Part shown: piece after piece, positions 8,173 through 17,537 of the stretch
Layout of the letters: every line of letters starts with the position of its first letter
How positions within the stretch are numbered: the stretch's first letter is position 1
Source of the DNA: SAR324 cluster bacterium
GTDB taxonomy: Bacteria > SAR324 > XYD2-FULL-50-16
DNA length: 64,000 nt
Direction: 5' to 3'
Assembly: GCA_028282885.1 (NCBI GenBank)
Contig: JANQGX010000027.1
Coordinates: 169,645-233,644, forward strand
Notes under the pieces: generated by a model
Seen by the model: the letters and a program-made list of their open reading frames with translations, nothing else
Databases searched by the model: none
Told to the model about the DNA's origin: nothing
Translations under genes and position numbers: made by a program

Positions 8173-9372
8173 TTAAGTGCCAATGACGGACTGGATGCGT
8201 TCAACAGCCCAATCGATAATATCCTTGGTTATGATTAAAGGTGGTGCAAAACGAATGATATTATCATGGGTCTCTTTACATAACAAACCCTTTTCTTGAA
8301 GTTTTTCACAATACTGCCTCGCACCGCCGGCTTCCGGATTAAACTCAACACCAATCATCAACCCCCTGCCTCTAATCTCCTTGATTAACGGGTTTTTGAT
8401 CTGTTTCAACTGTCCGACAAAGTATTCACCCATGTTGAAAGCGTTTTCCACCATGCCTTCCTCGACCAGAACCTTGAGGGATGCCCTGGCAACGGCGCAG
8501 GCCAGGGGGTTTCCGCCAAAGGTACTGCCGTGTTCTCCGGGCTGCAGAACACTCATCACCTCGGTATTGGAAAGAACGGCTGACACCGGATAGAAGCCGC
8601 CCGCCAGCGCTTTTCCGACGACCGTCAAATCTGCTTCGATGCCGTCATGCTCTTCGGCCAGCATTTTTCCGGTTCGACCCAGACCCGTTTGAATCTCATC
8701 GAGAATCAATACGATTTCATGTTTGGTGCAGATTTCCTTGCACTTTTTCAAGTAACCCGCAGTCGGAATTTTCACCCCGGCTTCTCCCTGGATGGGTTCC
8801 ACCATGAAACCGACTGTATTGGGAGTAATAGCTTTTTCCAGGGCCTCGGCATCACCGAAGGGTATGATTTTGAAGCCCGGGGTATAGGGGCCAAAACCGG
8901 CTCTTGCCGTGGGATCGGTACTAAAACTAACAATGGTGATGGTTCGCCCGTGAAAGTTCTCTTCACAGACGATGATCTCCGCTTGATCTTCCGGAACACC
9001 TTTTACCTCGTAACCCCATTTGCGAACGGTTTTGATCACGCTTTCCACGGCTTCGGCGCCGCTGTTCATGGGAAGTACCTTATGTGAATTGGTCAGTTCA
9101 CATATTTCTTCATAAAAGGGAGCCAGTTGATCGTTGCGGAAAGCACGTGAGGTCAGGGTCAGTTTTTGAAGTTGCTCGACCATGGCTTCGCGGATTTTCG
9201 GGTGACAATGTCCCTGGTTGACAGCAGAATAAGCCGAAAGGCAATCCAGATACTTGTTGCCTTCCACATCCCACACCCAAACGCCTTCCCCTTTACTTAG
9301 CACGGCATTCAGCGGTTTATAGTTGTGGGCGCCAAGTCTGTTTTCCATTTCTATATAGTCTTTTTGTTTCAT
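8173..9372 (-). CDS. rocD: Ornithine aminotransferase
   Basis: PLP enzyme converting ornithine + 2-oxoglutarate to glutamate-5-semialdehyde + glutamate. The start [18 protein letters not shown] is chosen at 9372 because GGGAGG lies 8 bases upstream; a longer frame reaches 9450 but its added residues look non-coding and overlap the promoter. Class III aminotransferase hallmarks are present: NSGAEAVE, the FHGRT loop, [16 protein letters not shown] (cofactor Asp) and the Schiff-base lysine in VVGKALAGG; the family-specific [17 protein letters not shown] and [18 protein letters not shown] favour RocD over ArgD. About 399 residues. First gene of the minus-strand arginine operon, divergent from a LysR gene. 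Confidence 0.93.
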   Translation of the reverse strand: MKQKDYIEMENRLGAHNYKPLNAVLSKGEGVWVWDVEGNKYLDCLSAYSAVNQGHCHPKIREAMVEQLQKLTLTSRAFRNDQLAPFYEEICELTNSHKVLPMNSGAEAVESVIKTVRKWGYEVKGVPEDQAEIIVCEENFHGRTITIVSFSTDPTARAGFGPYTPGFKIIPFGDAEALEKAITPNTVGFMVEPIQGEAGVKIPTAGYLKKCKEICTKHEIVLILDEIQTGLGRTGKMLAEEHDGIEADLTVVGKALAGGFYPVSAVLSNTEVMSVLQPGEHGSTFGGNPLACAVARASLKVLVEEGMVENAFNMGEYFVGQLKQIKNPLIKEIRGRGLMIGVEFNPEAGGARQYCEKLQEKGLLCKETHDNIIRFAPPLIITKDIIDWAVERIQSVIGT

Positions 9373-9447
9373 ATCGGGTTCCTCCCTTGGCAGTTTTGTG
9401 GTCATGATAACACAGTGCCATTTCTCAAAAACACTGTATTGAATTCT

Positions 9448-9476
9448 CATATAATCCGGTCAGTCGATCCGGTCAA
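9448..9476 (-). promoter_or_regulatory. Candidate rocD promoter with overlapping direct repeats
   Basis: On the minus strand TTGACC (9476-9471) and TATATG (9453-9448) are separated by 17 bp, a plausible sigma-70 -35/-10 pair for rocD. Two exact copies of TGACCGGAT (plus strand ATCCGGTCA at 9467-9475 and 9454-9462, period 13 bp) fill the spacer and touch both hexamers, so a protein bound there would block or reshape the promoter. The GACCGG core also occurs in the palindrome at 6937. Confidence 0.5.
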
Positions 9477-9677
9477 TGAGGGATGAGAAAATCAGCTTTC
9501 CCATTGCAACTTCGGTCTTAATAAGAAATAATCGTTACAACAATTAAATCCTTGTGAAACGCCCTGAAAGCAGCGTTCCGAGGCTTTCCACCGGACGACC
9601 TGTTCAATGTAACTGCAGTATAGCAAAAGCGTTGCCCGAAGTTCTAATTTATATTTCTTATTGATTGCATAAGTATT

Positions 9678-10583
9678 ATGAATTTAGCCGAATTTGATTT
9701 GAATCTCCTGGTGATTTTTGACGCCGTATATAAGGAAAAGAACCTGACACGAGCGGGACAGAGGCTGAATCTATCCCAGCCGGCAATCAGCCACGCGCTG
9801 AATCGATTGCGGGCTGCGTTTGATGATCCCCTGTTTATCCGTCACGGGTATCGTATGGAACCGACTCCCCTGACCGAGGAGCTTAAAGAGAATATCAAAA
9901 AGGTACTGGATCTGACGGAAAGAACTTTGGAGGATCGGGGCAATTTCGATCCCTATCGTTCCACCCGCACCTTTCATATCGGTATTCAGGATTACCCCAT
10001 GATCGTGGTTTTGCCCAGGCTGATAAAATCACTGCGGGAAGAGGCTCCCAATATCAAAATCAGGACCTTTCATTTGAGCATGGAGGAGCGAAAAACAGCC
10101 CTGGAGGATGGCAAGCTGGACATGGTCATCGGAATCAAACAGGATTTCGGCAGCAGTATTTTTCAACAGTATCTTTTCAAGGACAGGGAAGTCTGCATTA
10201 TGCGTAAGGATCATCCCCTGGCAAAAGCGAAGATGTCGCTGGAACAGTATCTTTCCGGTGAGTTCATCGGTCTTTCGGTTTCAGATGTAAAACAGGCAAG
10301 GATTGATCGAAAACTGAGCGAAATGGGGCACAAGAGAGATATTAAGCTGACAGTGGAGAATGAGATTGCCATCCCTCAACTTGTCAGCCAATCCAACTAC
10401 CTGGCCATCATTGCCGAACTGGTTGCCGGAGAATTCCTGGACTGGCTTCCCATCAAGGCTGTTCCTCTTCCTATTGATATAGACACCTTTGATATCAACC
10501 AGTACTGGCATGTCCGTTACCAGAAAGACCCGGGTCACAGTTGGTTACGCCAGGCCATCAAAAAAGCGTTTGAGTCATCTTAA
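9678..10583 (+). CDS. LysR family transcriptional regulator
   Basis: Cytoplasmic DNA-binding regulator of 301 residues. The N-terminal winged helix-turn-helix (FDLNLLVIFDAVYKEKNLTRAGQRLNLSQ in pieces, then PAISHALNRLR) is typical of the NodD/SyrM-like branch, including DPLFIRHGYRMEPT. The effector domain follows (from about residue 90). It is transcribed away from the ornithine/carbamoyl operon with about 300 bases between start codons, the classical arrangement for a LysR protein that controls the divergent operon; that link is inferred. No strong ribosome site is visible before the ATG. Confidence 0.92.
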   Translation: MNLAEFDLNLLVIFDAVYKEKNLTRAGQRLNLSQPAISHALNRLRAAFDDPLFIRHGYRMEPTPLTEELKENIKKVLDLTERTLEDRGNFDPYRSTRTFHIGIQDYPMIVVLPRLIKSLREEAPNIKIRTFHLSMEERKTALEDGKLDMVIGIKQDFGSSIFQQYLFKDREVCIMRKDHPLAKAKMSLEQYLSGEFIGLSVSDVKQARIDRKLSEMGHKRDIKLTVENEIAIPQLVSQSNYLAIIAELVAGEFLDWLPIKAVPLPIDIDTFDINQYWHVRYQKDPGHSWLRQAIKKAFESS

Positions 10584-10589
10584 AGATAA

Positions 10590-11765
10590 TCACTGATCAA
10601 TTTCGATGGTTGCGACGCCAATTCCTGATTCTCCGGCGCCGGTATAGAGCAGGTAGGTCTGTTCCCGGTCCCGGAAGATATAAGGATCCCGCAACTGGTT
10701 GACTCTCCGGGTTAGTTCCCCGCGCATGGATTCCTTTAGAGGCAGGTCTGCCCCTTCCCAGGGAAGTTCCGGTTTGAGGACTTCTATCGGTTCACTCATT
10801 CTCCATTTTCCCCAGTCATTTGATTTGACATCCACGGTACTACAGAGGATTCTTTCCGGGGCATCTCCGACACGAGTCCAGAATATGTAGAGTGTATTAC
10901 CTTGCAGCCACACTCCCGTATGGCGCATGTCCACTCCGGCCAACGGCTTCGGGCGTACCTCAAAGTCGCGAATACCGTCCGGCGACCGATACAGCAGTCC
11001 CGGCATGGCAATTCCGTAGTAGATTCCTCTCAAAGCAAAGACCCTTAAATACGGGGCTGCGATGATTTTGGGCAGAACCGTAAAATGAATTCCATCGCTG
11101 GATACTCCGACTCGGCTCAACTGGGTTGCATCTTCAACCAATCCGTGGAAGTACATTCTGACTTCTTGCCGTTTTTCATCGATAATCACATCGGGGCTGG
11201 CGATATGTGGTTCGCGCTCGTCAGATCCGGCTTCTCCCCTGGCCTTGCGTACCAGGATATCCCTTCTGGCTTTTAATCCGACACGAAGCAGTGTCCAGAA
11301 TTCTGTGGACGATGAATTGCCATAAAGGCTTAATATCGTATCAATTGTGGAACTGTCGGCCCTGCTCTCCGTAAAATAGGTGGATTCCAGTTGTAAACTG
11401 CCGGGCTTGAATATCGTCCAGGGACCTGAAACAGAATTAGCGTAGGCCAGTCGTATGTACTTACCCCTGTTATGGGAAAAGTAGAGGTAATATTTACCCA
11501 GGGGATTTTCAATAAAGTCCGGCACCTTGATTATTGAAGGTCCATTAATATTGGTGTAGCCGAATTGTTCTGATATCGCCGTCAGGGCGGGATCCATCTG
11601 ATCGTGAATGATAGGGCCACCGGCTAGTCTTCTGGTTCGGAAGGAGGTGCTATTCAATTCGGCAGAAACTGTCTCCGAGGGTAACGATGTATACCAGGCT
11701 CTCCAGGCATAGAAGGAACCGACAATCAGGAGCGCAAGCAGGAGTAGAAGGATTTGTTTAATCAT
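10590..11765 (-). CDS. Membrane-anchored beta-propeller glycosidase-like protein
   Basis: 391 residues. An N-terminal hydrophobic helix (residues 4-22, IKQILLLLLALLIVGSFYA) is a signal anchor or uncleaved signal, so the rest is probably periplasmic or outward-facing. The body has features of five-bladed beta-propeller glycoside hydrolases (GH32/43/68-like): GPSIIKVPDFI, KYYLYFSHNRGKYIRLAYA, HIASPDVIID with YFHG, and the closing blade QLRDPYIFRDREQTYLLYTGAGESG. The conserved Asp in SPDV and the RDP motif are present, but the catalytic triad cannot be assigned with confidence, so activity and substrate are open. It converges on the LysR gene with 6 bases between the stops. Confidence 0.72.
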   Translation of the reverse strand: MIKQILLLLLALLIVGSFYAWRAWYTSLPSETVSAELNSTSFRTRRLAGGPIIHDQMDPALTAISEQFGYTNINGPSIIKVPDFIENPLGKYYLYFSHNRGKYIRLAYANSVSGPWTIFKPGSLQLESTYFTESRADSSTIDTILSLYGNSSSTEFWTLLRVGLKARRDILVRKARGEAGSDEREPHIASPDVIIDEKRQEVRMYFHGLVEDATQLSRVGVSSDGIHFTVLPKIIAAPYLRVFALRGIYYGIAMPGLLYRSPDGIRDFEVRPKPLAGVDMRHTGVWLQGNTLYIFWTRVGDAPERILCSTVDVKSNDWGKWRMSEPIEVLKPELPWEGADLPLKESMRGELTRRVNQLRDPYIFRDREQTYLLYTGAGESGIGVATIEIDQ

Positions 11766-11931
11766 TTCAGCATGCGGTGCAGGTTATTGGCATTGTGGAG
11801 CCATTTGAGTTTTTATGGAATCGGATCAAATGTCAATTTGTTTTTTGTTCCAGGAGGGCATCAATTGCTGAAGCCTTCATCAATTTATTGAGCAATTTCA
11901 ACACCATGAGAGGAATCCTGATTTTGGCTGA

Positions 11932-12213
11932 TGTCACTTAGAAGCAGAAAACGACAAATATCGACGGTTCGGAATATTCGACTACAACTCTTCCGGAGTC
12001 AAGCAATGGCATCTGCAGTTTGGTCCCACGAGTTACTATGGTAGGGAAAACATCCTATCGGATCGTTTGGGCGGGATTTATGTCTCTGGAACAGCCACCT
12101 TTGCTCTTGATGGCGTTTCCAACAACGGTGCGGAAGATCTGTTCTTGATGAAGTTTGATACTGACGGCAACAGGATTTGCTCGGGTGTTACAATCTTGCT
12201 CTTAAAGCCCTAA
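11932..12213 (+). pseudogene. Decayed SBBP-type beta-propeller repeat fragment
   Basis: No ATG start, open for only about 93 codons after a stop at 11929-11931. The translated stretch contains YNSSGVKQWHLQFG, then GGIYVSGTATFALDG, SNNGAEDLFLMKFDTDGNR. This is the consensus progression of an SBBP (beta-propeller) repeat (DSSGxKQWxxQFG ... GNIYVxGxTxGxLDG ... GxxDxFLxKYDxxGN). Such repeats occur in large secreted proteins with many copies; here only about one and a half remain, flanked by unrelated genes, so it is read as a remnant. Its tail overlaps the 3' end of the convergent LUD gene by 12 bases. Confidence 0.7.
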
Positions 12214-12855
12214 ATCCTCATTGATGAGGATGATCTTGATCCTGCCTTTGGGGAACGATTTTTCGTGAATGGTCCAGGCATTACAGATTCGTTGCCTGCT
12301 TTTACACTCCTCGCAATAGCCTGTCTTCAGACAGGGATTCTTCATTCCCAGCCGAACGGTATTGGCCGGGGCGGCTAATTGCTTGATCCGCATAAGAGCA
12401 TCATCCACTTCTGCAACGATTTTGTTGCGACCCACGAGGATGATGACATCTTTCGGTCCAAAAGTAATGGCTCCTACCCGATTACCGATCATATCCAGGT
12501 TGACCAGCTTTCCTGTTTCGGTCACAGCGTTGGTTCCGGTGATAAACAGGTCCACCAAAAGCGCCTGTCGTCTTCGCTCCAGTTTTTCTTCCGGGGAAGC
12601 CTTGGTATCGTAGGTATCGATAATCTCGAACTGGTTGTTGCTTTTCAGTTCATCATAGATGCCTGAACCGGAAAAGGTACCCGATCCTCCCCAGGAGATG
12701 CTCCCGGGCTTAATGGAGGGGAGCAGGTCGTTCATGACAATATCTCTTGCTTCCTTGATATTGTCCGCAAGATAGACCTGAAAGTTATTCTCTTCCAATG
12801 TGTTTTTCACCTCATTAAGGCGCATGTTCCAGTAGGTTTTCAACGGATCGGACAT
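12202..12855 (-). CDS. LUD-domain protein (LutC/DUF162 family)
   Basis: 217 residues with the LUD fold: SIKPGSISWGGSGTFSGSGIYDEL, then ITGTNAVTETGKLVNLD and GPKDVIILVGRNKIV, the family's conserved core. LutC proteins take part in lactate oxidation with iron-sulphur partners. This version carries a C-terminal cysteine group (NPCLKTGYCEECKS, RICNAW) typical of a stand-alone subfamily common in anaerobes, whose substrate is not established. GAGGAG sits just before the ATG. The Lrp-family gene is immediately upstream on the same strand (21 bases), so both are likely co-transcribed. No lutA or lutB is adjacent. Confidence 0.88.
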   Translation of the reverse strand: MSDPLKTYWNMRLNEVKNTLEENNFQVYLADNIKEARDIVMNDLLPSIKPGSISWGGSGTFSGSGIYDELKSNNQFEIIDTYDTKASPEEKLERRRQALLVDLFITGTNAVTETGKLVNLDMIGNRVGAITFGPKDVIILVGRNKIVAEVDDALMRIKQLAAPANTVRLGMKNPCLKTGYCEECKSRQRICNAWTIHEKSFPKGRIKIILINEDLGL

Positions 12856-12876
12856 TTCTCCTCTTACTTGGTTGGG

Positions 12877-13368
12877 TTACTCATCATCGAAAGCAGTTCC
12901 CCAGGCATGATTCTCTTTTACCTGTTCCATGATCAGGGACGTCTCGGTGGTGATAATACCTTCGATTTTACTGATTTTGTTGTATACCAGGTCATTCAGT
13001 TCGGTCAGGGATTTGACAATGAAATCGATATCGATGTCCGTACTGCCTGTCATCAGGTTAATGTGTACAGCTTCTTTAAGCTTGCAGAGGGCATCAACTA
13101 CCGGTTCCTTTTTCTTGACATCAATTCTGAGCTTGATGTTCCCTGTAATATCGAAACCCAGTTTGTGCGGGGTCCCGATGGCTACGATTTTGATATAGTT
13201 CTCGTTGATCAGGCGTTTAAGTCGTGTCCTGACAGTGGCTTCGGCGATCCCCAGCTCTTTGGCAATGGAGGTGTTGGAAAGCCGACCATTTTGTTGCAGG
13301 AGTTTTACGATTTGGCAGTCGAGTTTATCTAATCCTTTTTCCTTTATTTTCTCTGTCTTATCTGTCAA
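12877..13368 (-). CDS. Lrp/AsnC family transcriptional regulator
   Basis: 163 residues: N-terminal winged helix (LDCQIVKLLQQNGRLSNTSI, then AKELGIAEATVRTRLKRL) followed by a RAM/AsnC ligand-binding domain (VHINLMTGSTDIDIDFIVKS). Start is TTG at 13368, preceded by GGGGGA at 4 bases. These proteins sense amino acids and control their metabolism. Candidate targets by position are the downstream LUD gene and the divergent GABA aminotransferase, separated by about 550 bases. Confidence 0.92.
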   Translation of the reverse strand: MTDKTEKIKEKGLDKLDCQIVKLLQQNGRLSNTSIAKELGIAEATVRTRLKRLINENYIKIVAIGTPHKLGFDITGNIKLRIDVKKKEPVVDALCKLKEAVHINLMTGSTDIDIDFIVKSLTELNDLVYNKISKIEGIITTETSLIMEQVKENHAWGTAFDDE

Positions 13369-13918
13369 ATGTCCCCCGTTTGGTCTGGTCGAACCGTTGT
13401 TGGCGAAACGATGTCATTAGCTTGGGAACGACTGACCAATCGGTTCGGCGTTCCTTCAATAACATGCCGGCAATAATGCCGGTAACCCGTTTGAGATTCT
13501 TAAGCTAACAACAATGGTTTTATGGTGATAGCTGAAACGCAAGACCTTACCCCTGGTTCCACCCAGTAGGTTTATATCAGCTTATTATTGATATGATTCC
13601 CGGATTAAGTCAAGCAAGGTTTACTGTTTTTCGATTTTAATCCCGGATATTGGGCCGAATAATTTTTTTATTTGGTTTTAAAAATCGAAATTCGTGAATT
13701 CGATACATTGTAAGAGGCTAAGCGTGCCTGGGATTAGTAAATCTAATGGAACTGATTAGAAAATATCAAACTTGGTTTGTGCAATTAAATTGACAGGCGA
13801 TCATTCCATTTTTAAGATGATCACGTCAAACCCATTTATCCCGTCAACAACGCCTGGTTACTATAAGAAAGTACTATTTATGTCACTACATCCATTTGTT
13901 AGTAGATAATCAACAGGT
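13369..13918. other. Long divergent intergenic region, lrp-gabT
   Basis: 550 bases with no credible gene. Near lrp, CGAACCG and CGGTTCG form a widely spaced (about 45 bp) inverted repeat around 13388-13446. ATATCA/TGATAT arms occur at 13574-13594. The stretch from 13600 to 13918 is AT-rich and holds a good sigma-70 promoter for gabT. The size suggests several regulator sites, possibly for Lrp, which binds degenerate AT-rich sequence. Confidence 0.5.
13791..13819 (+). promoter_or_regulatory. Sigma-70-type promoter for gabT
   Basis: TTGACA (13791-13796), a 17-bp spacer, then TAAGAT (13814-13819). The -35 is a full consensus match. GATCAT/ATGATC arms flank the spacer and -10 and may be an operator. 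The start codon at 13919 gives a leader of about 90 nt. Confidence 0.6.
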
Positions 13919-15223
13919 ATGAATATGAAAAATAATGAACTTATGAAATTGAGAGAACAGCACATTCCACAGGCTGTTTTCAATACATCGCCTATATTTG
14001 TAAAGACAGCTAATGGTGCCGTATTAACGGATGTGGAGGGTAATGAATATATCGATTTTGCAGGAGGAATCGGCGTCAACAACATCGGACACAGTCACCC
14101 CAGGGTGGTTGAAGCCATAAAGGAGCAGGCCGAAAGGTTCACTCACACCTGCTTTCACATCGGTATGTATGAATCCTATGTTGAGCTGGCGAAAAGACTG
14201 AATGAAATAACCCCCGGCGACTTTGATAAAATGACCCTACTCGCCAATAGTGGTGCAGAGGCCGTGGAAAATGCAGTCAAGGTTGCCAGGTATGCAACCG
14301 GGCGACAGGGAATTATCTGTTTTGAGAACGCGTTTCACGGCAGAACATTACTGGGGATGTCGCTCACCAGTAAAGTGAAACCGTATAAATTCAACTTCGG
14401 TCCCATGGCTCCGGAAATTTACAGGATGCCTTTTGCCTATTGCTATCGCTGTCCATTCGGTCTCAAACATCCGGATTGTGGAATCGCCTGTGCGGATCAT
14501 CTTGAGGACTTCTTCATCGATCATGTTGCTCCGGAGTGCACCGCAGCAGTGATTGCGGAACCGATTCAGGGAGAAGGCGGTTTCATAACACCCCCGCTCG
14601 AGTATTTCCCGCGGTTGAAGAAGATCTGTGAAAAATATGAAATCCCCCTGATTATTGACGAGATTCAATCAGGCACTGGACGAACCGGTACTTTTCTCGC
14701 CATTGAGCAGTGGGGGATTGAACCGGATATCATTACCATGGCTAAAAGTTTCGCTGCGGGAATGCCTCTCAGCGCCGTTACCGGGAGAAAAGAGCTAATG
14801 GAGAAGCCCCATATTGGCGGACTTGGGGGCACTTATGGCGGAAATCCGGTTGCCTGTAGTGCAGCCCTGGCGGTGTTGGAGGTGCTTTTTGAAGAAAAAC
14901 TGCTGGAACAATCCGTTGAGCTGGGTAAAAAACTGAGGTCGAGATTCGATGACATGCAATCCAAATATGAGATTATCGGTGATGTTCGGGGACTAGGTCC
15001 GATGCTTGCGCTGGAACTGGTCAAGGACAGGGAATCGAAAACACCCGCAGCAGAAGAGGCGAAGAAGCTGGTCAAGGATTGTTGCGATAAGGGTCTGATT
15101 ATCCTTTCCTGCGGTAACTACGGGAATGTGATTCGAACCCTGATGCCGTTTGTCATAACCGATGATGAGTTGGAAAAAGGTCTCGGCATTCTTGAAGAGG
15201 GAATCGCTACGCTAAGTCGTTAA
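13919..15223 (+). CDS. gabT: 4-aminobutyrate aminotransferase
   Basis: Class III PLP aminotransferase, 434 residues, converting GABA + 2-oxoglutarate to succinate semialdehyde + glutamate. Recognisable features: [68 protein letters not shown] (cofactor Asp) and Schiff-base Lys in TMAKSFAAGMPLS. The PFAYCYRCPFGLKHPDC insert is characteristic of GabT rather than ArgD or RocD; its cysteines resemble those reported to hold an iron-sulphur cluster in some GABA transaminases. Two start ATGs (13919, 13925) are possible. No succinate-semialdehyde dehydrogenase gene is adjacent. Polyamine (putrescine) breakdown could supply the GABA. Confidence 0.9.
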   Translation: MNMKNNELMKLREQHIPQAVFNTSPIFVKTANGAVLTDVEGNEYIDFAGGIGVNNIGHSHPRVVEAIKEQAERFTHTCFHIGMYESYVELAKRLNEITPGDFDKMTLLANSGAEAVENAVKVARYATGRQGIICFENAFHGRTLLGMSLTSKVKPYKFNFGPMAPEIYRMPFAYCYRCPFGLKHPDCGIACADHLEDFFIDHVAPECTAAVIAEPIQGEGGFITPPLEYFPRLKKICEKYEIPLIIDEIQSGTGRTGTFLAIEQWGIEPDIITMAKSFAAGMPLSAVTGRKELMEKPHIGGLGGTYGGNPVACSAALAVLEVLFEEKLLEQSVELGKKLRSRFDDMQSKYEIIGDVRGLGPMLALELVKDRESKTPAAEEAKKLVKDCCDKGLIILSCGNYGNVIRTLMPFVITDDELEKGLGILEEGIATLSR

Positions 15224-15355
15224 TTTGGAGTGGTGCCCGGATTCTTTTCGCGAGGGTCCGGGAGAGTTCTCACCTCCTGGACGAATCTCTCAACGGCGAT
15301 CACCCCGGTACTCAAAAACAGACCGGCATTATCTGCAAACCAACATAATCCTACC

Positions 15356-17014
15356 TTAAAACAGGGGTTCATCGGTAGTGGCATCAAGGCTTGATTCCTG
15401 GTGAACATAGTTCCAGACATTAATCTCCGATGAGATGCCCCCCATGCTGCTGATGGGCTCGGGAATGGCGGTTTCCCTGATCGGGCAGATCTTGTAAGAA
15501 CGAACCAGCAGACCGTAAGGGAGATCGTCAGCCATAATCTCCTGCAACAGGTAATAGTACTTGGGACGGCGTGTCAGGTTATGGCTGGTCAACATTCGGG
15601 AATACACCCTGTCAAAGGCGTAATTAATGTAGTGGGAAGAGTTGTATTCATTATAAAGATCTTCATCGCTTTTCATTACATTCCAGATCCAGTCGTTATA
15701 CGGCCCCGGTTCTGCGCTGTTAATAGCAATATCGAATCCGCCTTCCACCGGATTATGCAGAAAACTGAAGTAGATGAAGGGGTCCACTTTCATCAGATTG
15801 ATTCGAATTCCCAATGCCCGGACCTGGCTTTGAATCAGATCACCCATGGCGACATGCGCCTGGTTGGCATTTGAAATCAGCAGGGTAAACGTCAGATCAC
15901 GGCTGACCTCCGGATCATCCCGGACGCCGTCTCCATCGAAATCCTGGAAGCCCGATTTGCTAAGCAGCGCTTTGGCTTTAGCCAGATCGAAATGGTATTT
16001 CTCGGTGTTGGGATTGTATTCCATCTGTTCCGGGTAGACAAAACTGTCTATCTCCCTGGCGTAACCCGAATATACCTCGTCTATGATCTCTGTTTTACTA
16101 ATCCCCAGCATCAGCGCTTTTCTGACGACGATATTCTGCAGCGAGGTGCTTTTGGCAAGGTTGAAAGAGAGCCAGTTCAGGTCCATACCGGCCGAAATAA
16201 CATTATTAATCCCCGGACGATACTCAAAATCAGGAATCTGGGACGGATGGATTCCCTGGTAACCAAACAGATCAATAATACCGCCAAGCATGGCATCATG
16301 GAGTTGTTTCTGATCGTTGAATATCAGAAACTGAACTTCATCAAATCGGCCCCCTTCGCCCCAATAGTCGGTGTTTCTAACCAATCTCAGGCTTTCACCG
16401 GCTTTGAAATCCTTTAGATGGTAAGGGCCTGATCCGATCACTTCGATATTCGGATAAGTCTCCGGTTTCTTGCTGTACAGTTTCCAGATGTAGCTGGGGA
16501 GGACGGGAATTCTGTAAAACGGTGGATAGTTGCCGCCGTGGGGCTCAGCCAGTGTAACTTCCAGTGTTTTCTCGTCGATGATTTTATAATTGGCGATTCG
16601 CACTTCCCTATGATTTAAAGCGGGATCGATTCTCGGCATCAATTTCAGGGAGAATATTACGTCTTCGGCTGTCACGGGAAAACTGTCCCTGAAGTAAGCT
16701 TCAGGCTGCAGATGAAAAGTCCAGGTCCGGTGATCCTCGGTCTCCCATTTCCAGGCCAAAGACGGCACCGCCGTATATTCCGGCGCAGGACCCATGGACC
16801 AGAGCTGGTCATAGATCAGAGGTTGGAGTATACGAGCCATGGGTTTTTGTTGCCAATCCTGGTTCAACGCCAGACTGGTTATGGATTCGTCAAGGGTGAA
16901 TCCGGCGAACAGCCTGGATTCTGCTTTCAACTCTTGAACCTGGAAACAGGGAAGCGTCAGGACTGTTAAAAACAGCAAGAAGATAAAGTGTCCTGAGTTT
17001 TTGATTTCTCTCAT
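15356..17014 (-). CDS. Peptide-type ABC transporter substrate-binding protein (SBP family 5)
   Basis: 552-residue periplasmic solute-binding protein. An N-terminal signal peptide (about residues 10-31, HFIFLLFLTVLTLP ... LKAES) precedes the mature domain. Family-5 signatures are clear: PSLAWKWETEDHRTWTFHLQPEAYF in parts, FPVTAEDVIFSLKL, GSGPYHLKDFKAGESLRL, VRKALMLGISKTEII and the DFDGDGVRDD insert between lobes. No permease or ATPase is next to it, so it is an orphan binding protein; it may serve the dpp-like system at the left end or one elsewhere. Substrate (peptide, opine or other) cannot be decided. It converges on gabT. Confidence 0.9.
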   Translation of the reverse strand: MREIKNSGHFIFLLFLTVLTLPCFQVQELKAESRLFAGFTLDESITSLALNQDWQQKPMARILQPLIYDQLWSMGPAPEYTAVPSLAWKWETEDHRTWTFHLQPEAYFRDSFPVTAEDVIFSLKLMPRIDPALNHREVRIANYKIIDEKTLEVTLAEPHGGNYPPFYRIPVLPSYIWKLYSKKPETYPNIEVIGSGPYHLKDFKAGESLRLVRNTDYWGEGGRFDEVQFLIFNDQKQLHDAMLGGIIDLFGYQGIHPSQIPDFEYRPGINNVISAGMDLNWLSFNLAKSTSLQNIVVRKALMLGISKTEIIDEVYSGYAREIDSFVYPEQMEYNPNTEKYHFDLAKAKALLSKSGFQDFDGDGVRDDPEVSRDLTFTLLISNANQAHVAMGDLIQSQVRALGIRINLMKVDPFIYFSFLHNPVEGGFDIAINSAEPGPYNDWIWNVMKSDEDLYNEYNSSHYINYAFDRVYSRMLTSHNLTRRPKYYYLLQEIMADDLPYGLLVRSYKICPIRETAIPEPISSMGGISSEINVWNYVHQESSLDATTDEPLF

Positions 17015-17157
17015 GAAGTTGTTTTTCTGGAAATTGAAAATACGGGGGCGGTTCGGCCCGGCAACGGCTTATTCGGTATGTATTCTACTGAACCGCCTGG
17101 ATTATAACAAGGAGGAATTCTTTCCATACGAACCGGTTGCCTGGCCTGGTTTGTCGA

Positions 17158-17526
17158 TTATTCGGAATCATCCCTGTGAACGATTTCCATGGAAAAAGCC
17201 GGCAGGCAGACGGCAATATACTCTGCTCCTTCCTTATAGGGGGTGCTGTATCGCACCCATTCCCCGGCAGGTACCAATACTGCTTCACCGGCGTTTATCT
17301 CTTCCGTCCCTTGGTTGGTTTCAACCTGCAGGGTTCCTTTGAAGACGATGGTATATTCGTCAAACTCCGGTGTCTGACCCGGTTCGATCCAACCCCCGGG
17401 GCTTTTCATGCGGGCAATACTGACAGCCTTATTCCCGCTGTTGACCCGGCCGAAATACTCTTCAATAATCTTTGGCTTATTGCCGGCGGATTCAATGACT
17501 GCAGGTTCCTTGATCTTTATTGCCAT
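17158..17526 (-). CDS. Cupin-domain protein
   Basis: 122 residues forming a single small beta-barrel. The two cupin motifs appear as PGGWIEPGQTPEFDEYTIVFKG and GEAVLVPAGEWVRYSTP in shortened form; the usual first-motif histidines are replaced (PEFDEY), leaving a weak or altered metal site. It could bind a small ligand without catalysis. The SMR transporter gene is 11 bases upstream on the same strand, so the two are probably co-transcribed. I cannot give a substrate. Confidence 0.8.
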   Translation of the reverse strand: MAIKIKEPAVIESAGNKPKIIEEYFGRVNSGNKAVSIARMKSPGGWIEPGQTPEFDEYTIVFKGTLQVETNQGTEEINAGEAVLVPAGEWVRYSTPYKEGAEYIAVCLPAFSMEIVHRDDSE

Positions 17527-17537
17527 AATCCAATCTC

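Noticed and set aside
12868..13332. 154-codon plus-strand open frame
   Set aside because: Antisense to the Lrp gene, which has intact HTH and RAM motifs.
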